A stretch of DNA of 64,000 nt. Source: Pseudomonas simiae (GTDB taxonomy: Bacteria > Pseudomonadota > Gammaproteobacteria > Pseudomonadales > Pseudomonadaceae). The notes below the pieces were generated by a model. That model worked only from the letters and a program-made list of their open reading frames with translations, did no database searches and was not told the DNA's origin. Location of the stretch: assembly GCF_900111895.1 (NCBI RefSeq), contig NZ_FOKB01000008.1:62001-126000 (forward strand). Direction: 5' to 3'. Of this stretch, positions 43,053 to 51,561 are shown one piece after another. Every line of letters begins with the position of its first letter. Within the stretch, counting starts at the first letter, position 1. The position numbers and the translations under genes are program-made.

Positions 43053-43730
43053 ATGAGCGAGCTGTTACTGATAGATGATGACCAGGAGCTCTGTGAGCTG
43101 CTGACCAGTTGGTTGAGCCAGGAAGGCTTCCAGGTGCGCGCCTGCCATGATGGCTTGAGCGCCCGCAAAGCCTTGGCCGACAGCGCTCCGGCAGCGGTGG
43201 TGCTCGACGTGATGCTGCCTGACGGCAGCGGGCTTGAGCTGCTCAAGCAATTGCGCAACGACCACCCGGAGCTGCCGGTGCTGATGCTCTCGGCCCGAGG
43301 CGAACCGCTGGACCGCATCCTCGGCCTGGAACTGGGCGCGGATGATTACCTGGCCAAGCCCTGCGACCCGCGCGAGCTGACCGCCCGCCTGCGTGCCGTA
43401 TTGCGCCGCAGCCATCCGGCCGCCGTGTCGACCCAGCTCGAATTGGGCGACCTGTGCTTCAGCCCGGTGCGCGGCGTGGTCAGCATCGACGAGCAGGAAT
43501 TCGCCCTCACCGTCTCCGAAAGCCGCCTGCTGGAAGCCTTGCTGCGCCAGCCCGGCGAACCGCTGGACAAGCAGGAACTGGCGCAGATCGCCCTGGGCCG
43601 CAAGCTGACCCTGTACGATCGCAGCCTGGACATGCACGTCAGCAACCTGCGCAAAAAGATCGGCCCGCACCCGGATGGCCGGCCACGGATCGTGGCGTTG
43701 CGCAGCCGCGGCTACTACTACAGCCTCTAA
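43053..43730 (+). CDS. cpxR: CpxR-like response regulator
   Basis: The 225-residue OmpR-family regulator has a receiver domain with Asp52 in VVLDVMLP as phosphoacceptor, acidic DDD (8-10) and Lys in LAKPCD, and a C-terminal winged helix (YDRSLDMHVSNLRKKIG). The neighbours cpxP and cpxA identify it as the envelope stress regulator. A direct-repeat box of the CpxR type lies before cpxP. Confidence 0.88.
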   Translation: MSELLLIDDDQELCELLTSWLSQEGFQVRACHDGLSARKALADSAPAAVVLDVMLPDGSGLELLKQLRNDHPELPVLMLSARGEPLDRILGLELGADDYLAKPCDPRELTARLRAVLRRSHPAAVSTQLELGDLCFSPVRGVVSIDEQEFALTVSESRLLEALLRQPGEPLDKQELAQIALGRKLTLYDRSLDMHVSNLRKKIGPHPDGRPRIVALRSRGYYYSL

Positions 43731-43751
43731 TCGCGACACCGATCCGAACCC

Positions 43752-43849
43752 TGTGGGAGCTGCCGAGCTTTAGCGAGGCAGCGACAGGATCGACTCGGTG
43801 TGCCTGTGGTACCGAGTCGTCTGCATCGCAGGCAACCCAGCTCCCACAG
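43752..43849. repeat. REP-related inverted doublet 4, after cpxR
   Basis: TGTGGGAGCTGCCGAGCTTT and the partner AACCCAGCTCCCACA enclose a GACTCGGTG/ACCGAGTC stem. The left unit differs from other copies, so this is a diverged or different REP subgroup. Confidence 0.7.
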
Positions 43850-43897
43850 GGGATACGCTCGGCGCTGATAGTTTTGTCAGTTACCGACAAATCCCTC

Positions 43898-43913
43898 TTT
43901 ACCGAAGCTTTAC
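43898..43913 (-). promoter_or_regulatory. Candidate CpxR box before cpxP
   Basis: TTTAC-N6-TTTAC on the plus strand reads GTAAA-N6-GTAAA on the other, close to the GTAAA-N5-GTAAA CpxR consensus of enterobacteria. It is 81 bases upstream of the cpxP ATG. Confidence 0.5.
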
Positions 43914-43993
43914 CCACACCTGACCGCCGCTGACCTTGATCTCCGTAATCTACTCACATCCGGACTCACCGGAATAGAGACAGGAGAATCACC

Positions 43994-44458
43994 ATGCGCA
44001 AGACCCTTATCGCTTTGATGTTCGCCGCTGCCCTGCCCACCGCTGCCATGGCGGCAATGCCTGAAGGCCCAGGCCCGATGGGCGAACCTTCCGGCCACAT
44101 GATGGGTGGCCCGGGCCACGGCGGTGAACACGGTCCGCGTGGCAAAGGCGGCCCGTTCAGCCAACTGGACCTGAGCAAGGAACAGCGCCAGCAGATCGGC
44201 AAGTTGATGGGTGACCAATGGCACGCCCGCAAAGACCTGACCAAGAAGTACCTGGACAAACTGCCAGCCGCTGACCAGAAAGCCATGCAGGACGAGATCG
44301 CCGCCGGCAAGCAGAAAACCCAGGCGGACATCCGTGCGGTCCTCAAGCCTGACCAGCAGAAGAAGTTCGACGAAATCGTCAAGCAGCAGGAACAGCGTCG
44401 CGCCGAATGGAAGGAATTCCAGGCCTGGAAAGCGCAACAGCCGCAAAAAGCGCAATAA
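43994..44458 (+). CDS. cpxP: Spy/CpxP-family periplasmic protein
   Basis: The 154-residue protein has a signal peptide (cleavage after TAAMA), a Gly/His/Met-rich linker and an LTxxQ-like helical domain (LDLSKEQRQQIGKLMGDQW; VLKPDQQKKFDEIVKQQEQRR). CpxP proteins inhibit the kinase CpxA until misfolded proteins or metals draw them away; the His-rich linker could bind metal. It lies between regulator and kinase genes, behind a CpxR-like box and before a terminator, so it can be made in excess. Confidence 0.85.
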   Translation: MRKTLIALMFAAALPTAAMAAMPEGPGPMGEPSGHMMGGPGHGGEHGPRGKGGPFSQLDLSKEQRQQIGKLMGDQWHARKDLTKKYLDKLPAADQKAMQDEIAAGKQKTQADIRAVLKPDQQKKFDEIVKQQEQRRAEWKEFQAWKAQQPQKAQ

Positions 44459-44479
44459 TGCTCCCGCGTTAACACTCCC

Positions 44480-44508
44480 AGCCCAGTGGCCCCCGCCGCT
44501 GGGCTTTT
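44480..44508 (+). terminator. Hairpin between cpxP and cpxA
   Basis: AGCCCAG and CTGGGCT pair around 12 bases and are followed by TTTT. It probably acts as a partial terminator, lowering kinase expression relative to cpxP. Confidence 0.6.
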
Positions 44509-44526
44509 CCTGTTTGAGGGTTTCCT

Positions 44527-45870
44527 GTGCGTTCATTGTTCTGGCGCATCCTGGCCAGTTTCTGGCTGGCCATCGCCTTGGTTGCCGGGTTGTCGATCCT
44601 GCTTGGGCATATGCTCAATCAAGATGCCTGGATTCTCAGCCGTCACCCCGGCCTCAATAACCTGGCCGAAGAGTGGACCCAGCTCTACGAAGCCCAGGGC
44701 GAGGACGCGGCCCAGGACCTGCTGCAACAGCGCAAACGCCAGTATCACATCGACGTGCAAGTGCTGAATGAAAGCGGCGAGCCGGTGGTACGCGGCACCT
44801 TCCCGCGCCGCGCCGCTGCCTTCGAAGCGCGCCAGAATGACAGCCAGGACGGCCACCTGCCCTGGCGTCGCCTGACCGCCGAGTACACCAGCGAAAAGAC
44901 CGGCGACACTTACTTGCTGATCTATCGCATCCCCCACCCGGAACTCGACGCCTGGCACCGCAGCAGCCTTTTGTGGCCGTTGAGCGCGCTGGCGATTGCC
45001 TTGGTGGTGCTGACCCTGTTCAGCCTGCTGGTGACACTGTCCATCACTCGCCCCCTCAGCCGTTTGCGCGGCGCGGTGCATGACCTCGGCCAGGCCACCT
45101 ACCAGCAGAACAGCCTGGCGCGCCTGGCCAATCGCCGCGATGAATTCGGCGTGCTGGCCACCGACTTCAACCGCATGGGCGCCCGCCTGCAAAGCCTGAT
45201 TGGCAGCCAGCGCCAATTGCTGCGTGATGTCTCCCACGAATTGCGCTCGCCCCTCGCGCGCCTGCGTATTGCCCTGGCGCTGGCCGAACGCGCCAGCCCC
45301 GAAGAGCGGGAAAGACTCTGGCCGCGCCTGACCCGCGAATGCGACCGGTTGGAAGCCTTGATCAGTGAAATCCTGGTACTGGCCCGTGTTGATGCCGATA
45401 ACGCCAGCGCCGAAGAGGTCGACCTCACTGCCTTGCTCAAAACCTTGCAAAAGGACGCCCAACTCGGCGCACCGGACCAGGTAGTGCAACTGAACGCCGA
45501 AACCGACCTGCACCTGAAGGGCTGGCCGACCATGATCGAACGCGCGGTGGATAACCTGCTGCGCAATGCCCAGCGCTTCAATCCCCAGGGCCAGCCGATT
45601 GAACTGCAGGCGCAGCGTCAGGGTGATCGGATCCTGATCAGCGTACGCGACCACGGCCCCGGCGTTGAGGCCGAACACTTGAGCCAGCTGGGCGAGCCCT
45701 TCTATCGCGCCCCCGGCCAGACCTCACAAGGCCACGGCCTGGGCCTGGCGATTGCACGTCGCGCCGCCGAACGTCATGGCGGCAGCCTGATTCTTGCCAA
45801 CCACCCAGGCGGCGGCTTTGTCGCCAGCATCGACCTGCCACTGGAACCCGGGGTTGTCACACCGGCCTGA
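44527..45870 (+). CDS. cpxA: CpxA-like sensor histidine kinase
   Basis: The 447-residue protein starts at GTG, has two membrane helices (about 7-28 and 150-175) around a periplasmic sensor, a HAMP domain, the H-box VSHELRSPLARLRIAL with His237, and the N, G1 and G2 boxes (DNLLRNAQRFN; DHGPGV; GHGLGLAI). It phosphorylates CpxR. It follows cpxP after a hairpin. Confidence 0.9.
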   Translation: MRSLFWRILASFWLAIALVAGLSILLGHMLNQDAWILSRHPGLNNLAEEWTQLYEAQGEDAAQDLLQQRKRQYHIDVQVLNESGEPVVRGTFPRRAAAFEARQNDSQDGHLPWRRLTAEYTSEKTGDTYLLIYRIPHPELDAWHRSSLLWPLSALAIALVVLTLFSLLVTLSITRPLSRLRGAVHDLGQATYQQNSLARLANRRDEFGVLATDFNRMGARLQSLIGSQRQLLRDVSHELRSPLARLRIALALAERASPEERERLWPRLTRECDRLEALISEILVLARVDADNASAEEVDLTALLKTLQKDAQLGAPDQVVQLNAETDLHLKGWPTMIERAVDNLLRNAQRFNPQGQPIELQAQRQGDRILISVRDHGPGVEAEHLSQLGEPFYRAPGQTSQGHGLGLAIARRAAERHGGSLILANHPGGGFVASIDLPLEPGVVTPA

Positions 45871-45907
45871 TCTTCTATAGTGGCCCTTCTCTTGAGGAGG
45901 GCCTTTG

Positions 45908-47257
45908 ATGACTGACCTGCTGACTCCCATCCAAGCCGCACTTGATCTGCCACAAACGCCGCTGACCTTTACCGAAGCTGGCGCCCTGCCCTCGATCTTC
46001 GCCGTGACCGACCTGGCCAGCGCCAGCATCGGCGCCGCCGGCCAAGCCGTGGCCCAGTTGATCCAGCAACAGACCGGGCGCCTGCCCAGCGTCAGTGTGG
46101 ACCGGCGCCTCGCGTCTTTCTGGTTCTCCTCCTCGATTCGCCCGACAGGTTGGGAGGTCCCACCGCTGTGGGACCCGGTGGCCGGCGACTACGCCAGCGC
46201 CGATGGCTGGATTCGCCTGCACACCAACGCCCCCCATCACCGCGCGGCCGCCGAGCGGGTACTGGGCAAAGCCGCCGACCGCATCGAGATGGCCGCCTAT
46301 GTGGCCAAATGGAAAGCAGCTGAGCTGGAGCAGGCGATTGTCGACGAGGGTGGTTGCGCAGCGCAGATGCGTTCGTGGCAGGCCTGGCAGTCGCATCCCC
46401 AAGGGCTGGCAGTGAATGCCGAGGCGCTGGTGCAGCGCCAGACCGATGAAACCACCTGCGTTAAACCCTGGCTCGGCTCAGTGGCGCGGCCGCTGGCGGG
46501 CATCAAGGTACTGGACCTGACCCGCGTGCTGGCCGGCCCCGTGGCCAGTCGCTTTCTTGCGGGCCTGGGCGCGGACGTGCTGCGCATCGACTCGCCCACC
46601 TGGAACGAACCCGGCGTAGTGCCGGAAATGACCCTGGGCAAACGCTGCGCCCGCCTGGACTTGAAGAGCCCCGAAGGCCGGCAGGCGTTCGAAAACCTGC
46701 TCAAGGACGCCGACATCCTGTTCCACGGCTACCGCGCCGACGCCCTGGAGCAATTGGGCTACACCGCCAGCGCCCTGCCGACCCTCGCCCCCGGCCTGAT
46801 CGACGTGAGCCTCAACGCCTACGGCTGGAGCGGCCCATGGCGTAATCGCCGGGGTTTCGACAGTTTGGTGCAGATGAGCAGCGGCATTGCCGACGCAGGC
46901 ATGGCCTGGAAACAGGCGGACAAACCGGTGCCGTTGCCGTTGCAGGCCCTGGATCACGCCACCGGTTACTTGATGGCGGCCAGTGCGGTTCAAGCCTTGA
47001 GCGAACGCTTGAAGTCGGGGCGCGGCGGTTCGGCACGGTTGTCGCTGGCGCGCACGGCGAAGTTGTTGGTGGAGGCGGGACAGGTGCCGGAGCAGCCGGC
47101 GTTGCGTGCCGAGGAACTGAGCGATCAGGGTTTGGTGGTGGAGCAAACAGCCTGGGGCCAGGCGCACCGATTGCTTGCGCCAGTAACCATCAGCGGCACA
47201 CCGTTGCAGTGGGATTTACCGGCTGGGGAATTGGGGTCGCACCGGGCACAGTGGTGA
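45908..47257 (+). CDS. CoA-transferase family III (CaiB/BaiF) protein
   Basis: The 449-residue protein has a typical family III core in its second half, PLAGIKVLDLTRVLAGPVASRFLAGLGADVLRID, KRCARLDLKSPEGR and LIDVSLNAYGWSGPWRNRRGFD. The first 190 residues are a second, shortened CaiB-like half, as in some Pseudomonas members. Such enzymes move CoA between carboxylic acids; the acids are unknown. GAGGAGGG precedes the ATG at 45908. It lies alone, followed by a REP doublet. Confidence 0.86.
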   Translation: MTDLLTPIQAALDLPQTPLTFTEAGALPSIFAVTDLASASIGAAGQAVAQLIQQQTGRLPSVSVDRRLASFWFSSSIRPTGWEVPPLWDPVAGDYASADGWIRLHTNAPHHRAAAERVLGKAADRIEMAAYVAKWKAAELEQAIVDEGGCAAQMRSWQAWQSHPQGLAVNAEALVQRQTDETTCVKPWLGSVARPLAGIKVLDLTRVLAGPVASRFLAGLGADVLRIDSPTWNEPGVVPEMTLGKRCARLDLKSPEGRQAFENLLKDADILFHGYRADALEQLGYTASALPTLAPGLIDVSLNAYGWSGPWRNRRGFDSLVQMSSGIADAGMAWKQADKPVPLPLQALDHATGYLMAASAVQALSERLKSGRGGSARLSLARTAKLLVEAGQVPEQPALRAEELSDQGLVVEQTAWGQAHRLLAPVTISGTPLQWDLPAGELGSHRAQW

Positions 47258-47270
47258 GCTGAAATCCGCT

Positions 47271-47354
47271 ATCGCCGGCAAGCCAGCTCCCACATTCGAC
47301 CGCATTCCAAAGGATGCACTCGGTCAAAATGTGGGAGCGGCTTGCTCGCGAAGA
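47271..47354. repeat. REP doublet (REPIN-like) 5, outward orientation
   Basis: CGCCGGCAAGCCAGCTCCCACA on the left and TGTGGGAGCGGCTTGCTCGC on the right, about 38 bases apart. The units point outward as in copy 1. It lies between convergent genes. Confidence 0.8.
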
Positions 47355-47371
47355 GGCCAGTACAGACACTA

Positions 47372-48235
47372 TCAATCTGACCGTTGCAACGACGTCCACA
47401 AATGCTGCGCCGCATACGCCCTCAACGGTCGCCACGCCTCGGCCCGCATCAGCAACTGCCGCGCCGACACCGGCCCGCCCTCCAGCGCCGCCAGCGCATT
47501 GATCAACCCGATATCCCCCGACGCGAACGCATCCGCCTCGCGCATCTGGCGCATGGCGATGTACTGCGCGGTCCAGTCGCCAATCCCCGCCAACGCCACC
47601 AGCCTTGCGACGCCCTCCTTGAGACTGGCCTTGGGTTCGAACACCTCAGGATCATCCAGCAACGCCTGGGCCACGCCCGACAACGTACGCCCGCGCGCCT
47701 TGGGCATCCCCAGGGTGGCGAGGTCGGCCGCCGCCAAGACGTCCGGCGTGGGGAACACGTGGGTGATACCGGCATACGGCGTTGCCAGCGGCTGACCGTA
47801 TTGCGCAACTAGTTTGCCTGCCAGACGAATCGCGGCCACCACGGTGATTTGCTGGCCCAGCACTGCTCGGATCGCCAGCTCCAAGCCATCCCAGGTGCCT
47901 GGTACGCGCAAGCCCGGCCGCGCCGCAACCAGTTGCGCCATCAACGGGTCAGTCGCCAGTTGCGGGTTGATCCGTTGCGGCTGGGCGTCCAGGTCAAACA
48001 TCTTGCGCAAGCGCCGTTGGATCTCGGGCAAGGCCGCCTTGTCCGCAAAGCCCACCGCAACGTCCAGCCAATCACCCGCCCCCGGCGCAACGCTGATCCA
48101 GCCATGCTGCCCGCCGACGCTGATGCTGCGCCGATACACGCCAGCCTCCACGGTCTCCATCCCAGTGATCGCCCGCGCCGACAAAAAACCCAACATCGCT
48201 GCCCAGTCATACGGCGGCTGATACGCCAGTCTCAC
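47372..48235 (-). CDS. DNA-3-methyladenine glycosylase II (AlkA-type)
   Basis: The 287-residue protein has an N-terminal AlkA domain (LAYQPPYDWAAMLGFLSARAITGMETV) and a C-terminal HhH-GPD domain (LELAIRAVLGQQITVVAAIRLAGKLV; LVALAGIGDWTAQYIAMRQM) with the probable catalytic Asp in DAFASGDIGL. It removes alkylated bases. The Ada domain found fused in some homologues is absent. Its ATG overlaps the stop of the ArcD-like gene by four bases, so it is translationally coupled to a transporter, an unusual pairing. Confidence 0.88.
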   Translation of the reverse strand: MRLAYQPPYDWAAMLGFLSARAITGMETVEAGVYRRSISVGGQHGWISVAPGAGDWLDVAVGFADKAALPEIQRRLRKMFDLDAQPQRINPQLATDPLMAQLVAARPGLRVPGTWDGLELAIRAVLGQQITVVAAIRLAGKLVAQYGQPLATPYAGITHVFPTPDVLAAADLATLGMPKARGRTLSGVAQALLDDPEVFEPKASLKEGVARLVALAGIGDWTAQYIAMRQMREADAFASGDIGLINALAALEGGPVSARQLLMRAEAWRPLRAYAAQHLWTSLQRSD

Positions 48236-49659
48236 AACGACAACACTCCGCTATACAACCCATACGCCGCCAGCCCCGCGCCGGCGATCACGCAGCTGAA
48301 AATGCCTTTTTCCACGTGGGTAAACAGGGGCTGGTCCTGCTCACGCTTGGCCAGGGCAAACAGGATCACGCCAGGTGCATACAACAGCGCAGACAGCAGC
48401 AGGTACTTCAAGCCACCGGCGTAGAGCAGCCACACCGCGTAGCCGAGGGCAATCAGGCCCACCAGCAAGTCCTTGATGCGCTGGCCATGGGCACCCTGGT
48501 AGGTTTCGCCGCGCCCGCTCAACAGCACCGCATAGGCCGCCGACCACAGGTACGGGACCAGGATCATCGATGAGGCGAGGTAAATCAGGGTGGTGTAGGT
48601 GCTGTGGGAAAACAGGGTGATCACCAGGAAGACCTGGATCATGACATTGGTCAGCCATAACGCGTTGACCGGCACCTGGTTGGCGTTTTCCTTTTTCAAA
48701 AAGGCCGGCATGGTCTTGTCATGGGCCGTGGCGTAGAGGATTTCCGCGCACAGCAATGCCCAGGACAGCAAGGCGCCGAGCAGCGATACCGCCAGGCCGA
48801 TGCTGATCGCCATCGCGCCCCAGGGGCCGACGATGTGTTCCAGCACACCTGCCAGCGACGGGTTCTGCAGTTGTGCGAGCTGCGGCTGGCTCATGATGCC
48901 CAGCGACAGCACATTCACCAGCACCAGCAACGCCAGCACGCCCAGAAAGCCGATCACCGTGGCGCGACCCACGTCCGAGCGCTTCTCGGCCCGCGCCGAA
49001 TAGACACTGGCGCCCTCGATACCGATAAACACAAACACGGTGACCAGCATCATGTTGCGCACCTGGTCCACCACATTGCCCATATTCGGGTTGCCCACGC
49101 CCCAGATATCACGGGTGAAGATCTCGGCCTTGAAGGCCACGCCGGCAATCACGATAAACATCAGCAGCGGCACGATCTTGGCCACGGTGGTGATCTGATT
49201 GATAAACGCGGCCTCCTTGATCCCACGCAGCACCAGGAAATGCACGGCCCACAGCAGCAAGGACGCGCAGCCGATGGCCACCGGCGTGTTGCCTTGACCG
49301 AATATCGGAAAAAAATAACCGAGGGTGCTGAACAGCAACACGAAGTAACCCACGTTGCCCATCCAGGCGCTGATCCAGTAACCCCAGGCCGAGGAGAAAC
49401 CCATGTAATCGCCGAAGCCCGCCTTGGCATAGGCATACACGCCCGAGTCCAATTCGGGCTTGCGGTTGGCCAGGGTCTGGAACACAAAGGCCAGGGTCAA
49501 CATGCCCACGGCGGTGATCGCCCAACCGATCAGCACCGCGCCCACCTCGGCTCGCGCGGCCATATTCTGCGGCAACGAGAAAATCCCCCCACCGATCATC
49601 GACCCCACTACCAGGGCGATCAGGGCACTGAGCCGAAGTTTCTGGGCGGGTTGGGACAT
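48232..49659 (-). CDS. Arginine/ornithine antiporter paralogue (ArcD-like)
   Basis: The 475-residue APC-superfamily protein has twelve helices and starts LRLSALIALVVGSMIGGGIFSLPQNMAARAEVGAVLIGW. It is nearly identical in long blocks to the arcD product encoded divergently at 50109. Differences are spread over loops and the second half. It may exchange arginine for ornithine or a related amine such as agmatine/putrescine. CAGGAG precedes the ATG at 49659. Confidence 0.85.
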   Translation of the reverse strand: MSQPAQKLRLSALIALVVGSMIGGGIFSLPQNMAARAEVGAVLIGWAITAVGMLTLAFVFQTLANRKPELDSGVYAYAKAGFGDYMGFSSAWGYWISAWMGNVGYFVLLFSTLGYFFPIFGQGNTPVAIGCASLLLWAVHFLVLRGIKEAAFINQITTVAKIVPLLMFIVIAGVAFKAEIFTRDIWGVGNPNMGNVVDQVRNMMLVTVFVFIGIEGASVYSARAEKRSDVGRATVIGFLGVLALLVLVNVLSLGIMSQPQLAQLQNPSLAGVLEHIVGPWGAMAISIGLAVSLLGALLSWALLCAEILYATAHDKTMPAFLKKENANQVPVNALWLTNVMIQVFLVITLFSHSTYTTLIYLASSMILVPYLWSAAYAVLLSGRGETYQGAHGQRIKDLLVGLIALGYAVWLLYAGGLKYLLLSALLYAPGVILFALAKREQDQPLFTHVEKGIFSCVIAGAGLAAYGLYSGVLSL

Positions 49660-50108
49660 GAACACTCCTGAATGAATAAAAAGTTTTAGCCGACAACTGT
49701 GCACTCAACTAATTAACCCAGCGAGTGTAGCGTTTATTAGAGACCGCGATAAAAACACTGCGCTAATACCCCAAGGGCATGACAGTTTATCGGATTTAGG
49801 CTTATTTAGAATTTAAATACGACGACCACTCTGTCGCTTCTTAGTTCCTTATCGTCGCCTTTATGAAAAGTTTGCACATTCGGGAAAACGGGCTAGTTTA
49901 AAACGTCCACACGTAGCACTAAATGATTAACCAATACCGTAGAGATGGCTCTGGAAAGCACCTTTGCGCGGAAAACTATTGCCCACGGCTTTGCACCCTA
50001 AGTCATTAATTCACAATGGAATGTGCCAATGAAGTGATCTGAGTCAGCTGTTTGATTAGCGCACGGATTTATTCTGTGGTCTCTCTTCTCCTGCATTGGA
50101 GTTATGCG
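49660..50108. other. Divergent promoter region (449 bases) between the two arcD paralogues
   Basis: AT-rich stretches (about 49795-49830 and 49905-49930) alternate with mixed sequence. A TTGAT half-site (50052) could be part of an ANR box for arcDABC, but the second half is poor. I see no gene, repeat or terminator in it. Confidence 0.5.
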
Positions 50109-51536
50109 ATGTCTGAATCTCCCGGAAAACTTCGATTAGGCGCACTGGTTGCACTGGTCGTCGGCTCAATGATTGGCGGCGGGATTTTCTCTCTGCCGCA
50201 AAATATGGCCGCCAGCGCTGACGTCGGCGCCGTATTGATCGGTTGGGTCATTACGGCCGTGGGCATGTTGACCCTCGCGTTCGTGTTCCAGACCCTCGCC
50301 AACCGCAAGCCCGACCTCGACGGTGGGGTGTACGCCTACGCCAAGGCCGGTTTTGGCGACTACATGGGTTTCTCGTCCGCCTGGGGTTACTGGATCAGTG
50401 CCTGGCTGGGCAACGTGGGTTACTTCGTGTTGCTGTTCAGCACCCTCGGTTACTTCTTCCCGATCTTTGGCGAAGGCAACACGCCGGCCGCCGTGATAGG
50501 CGCTTCAGTGCTGCTGTGGGCCGTGCATTTCCTGGTACTGCGCGGCATCAAGGAAGCGGCGTTCATCAACCTGGTAACCACCGTCGCCAAAGTGGTGCCA
50601 TTGGTGCTGTTCGTTTTGATCGCGCTGTTCGCGTTCAAGCTGGACATCTTCACCGCTGACATCTGGGGCCTGAAAAACCCGGACCTGGGCAGCGTGATGA
50701 ACCAGGTGCGCAACATGATGCTGGTCACCGTGTGGGTGTTTATCGGTATCGAAGGCGCGAGCATCTTCTCGGCCCGTGCCGAGAAACGCTCCGATGTGGG
50801 CAAGGCCACCGTGATCGGTTTTATCACCGTGCTGTTGTTCCTGATGCTGGTGAACGTGCTGTCCCTGGGGATCATGACCCAACCGGAGCTGGCCAAACTG
50901 CAAAACCCATCAATGGCTGCCGTGCTGGAGCATGTGGTGGGCCACTGGGGCGCGGTGCTGATCAGCGTCGGCTTGGTCATTTCGTTGCTCGGGGCGCTGC
51001 TGTCATGGGTGTTGCTGTGCGCGGAGATCATGTTCGCCGCTGCCAAGGACCACACCATGCCGGAATTCCTGCGCAAGGAGAACGCCAACCACGTGCCGGC
51101 CAACGCCCTGTGGCTGACCAACGCGATGGTGCAGATATTCCTGGTAATCACGCTGTTTTCAGCCAGCACCTACCTGTCGCTGATCTACCTCGCCACCTCA
51201 ATGATCCTGGTGCCCTACCTGTGGTCGGCGGCGTATGCGCTGTTGCTGGCGGTGCGCGGGGAGACTTACGAAAACGCCCTCAAAGAGCGCCAGAAAGACC
51301 TGTTCATCGGCGCCATCGCCCTGATCTACGCGGTCTGGTTGCTCTACGCCGGCGGCACCAAATACCTGCTGCTCTCTGCCCTGCTCTACGCCCCCGGCGC
51401 GATCCTGTTCGCCAAGGCCAAGCGTGAACTGGGCAAACCGATATTCACCAACGTCGAGAAGTTGATTTTCGCCGCAGTGATCATTGGCGCCCTGGTGGCT
51501 GCCTATGGCCTCTACGACGGCTTCCTGACGCTTTAA
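50109..51536 (+). CDS. arcD: Arginine/ornithine antiporter
   Basis: ArcD exchanges extracellular arginine for ornithine made by the deiminase pathway. The 475-residue protein has twelve membrane helices and the MIGGGIFSLPQNMA motif of the family. Position before arcA-arcB-arcC identifies it. GGAG lies eight bases before the ATG at 50109; the longer frame to 50052 is not supported by a ribosome binding site. Confidence 0.94.
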   Translation: MSESPGKLRLGALVALVVGSMIGGGIFSLPQNMAASADVGAVLIGWVITAVGMLTLAFVFQTLANRKPDLDGGVYAYAKAGFGDYMGFSSAWGYWISAWLGNVGYFVLLFSTLGYFFPIFGEGNTPAAVIGASVLLWAVHFLVLRGIKEAAFINLVTTVAKVVPLVLFVLIALFAFKLDIFTADIWGLKNPDLGSVMNQVRNMMLVTVWVFIGIEGASIFSARAEKRSDVGKATVIGFITVLLFLMLVNVLSLGIMTQPELAKLQNPSMAAVLEHVVGHWGAVLISVGLVISLLGALLSWVLLCAEIMFAAAKDHTMPEFLRKENANHVPANALWLTNAMVQIFLVITLFSASTYLSLIYLATSMILVPYLWSAAYALLLAVRGETYENALKERQKDLFIGAIALIYAVWLLYAGGTKYLLLSALLYAPGAILFAKAKRELGKPIFTNVEKLIFAAVIIGALVAAYGLYDGFLTL

Positions 51537-51561
51537 TTGTGTGTTCACTGGAGGATCTGAA

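Noticed and set aside
50052..50065. ANR box before arcD
   Set aside because: Only the left half (TTGAT) fits; the right half is GCACG instead of ATCAA-like. It is mentioned as a half-site only.
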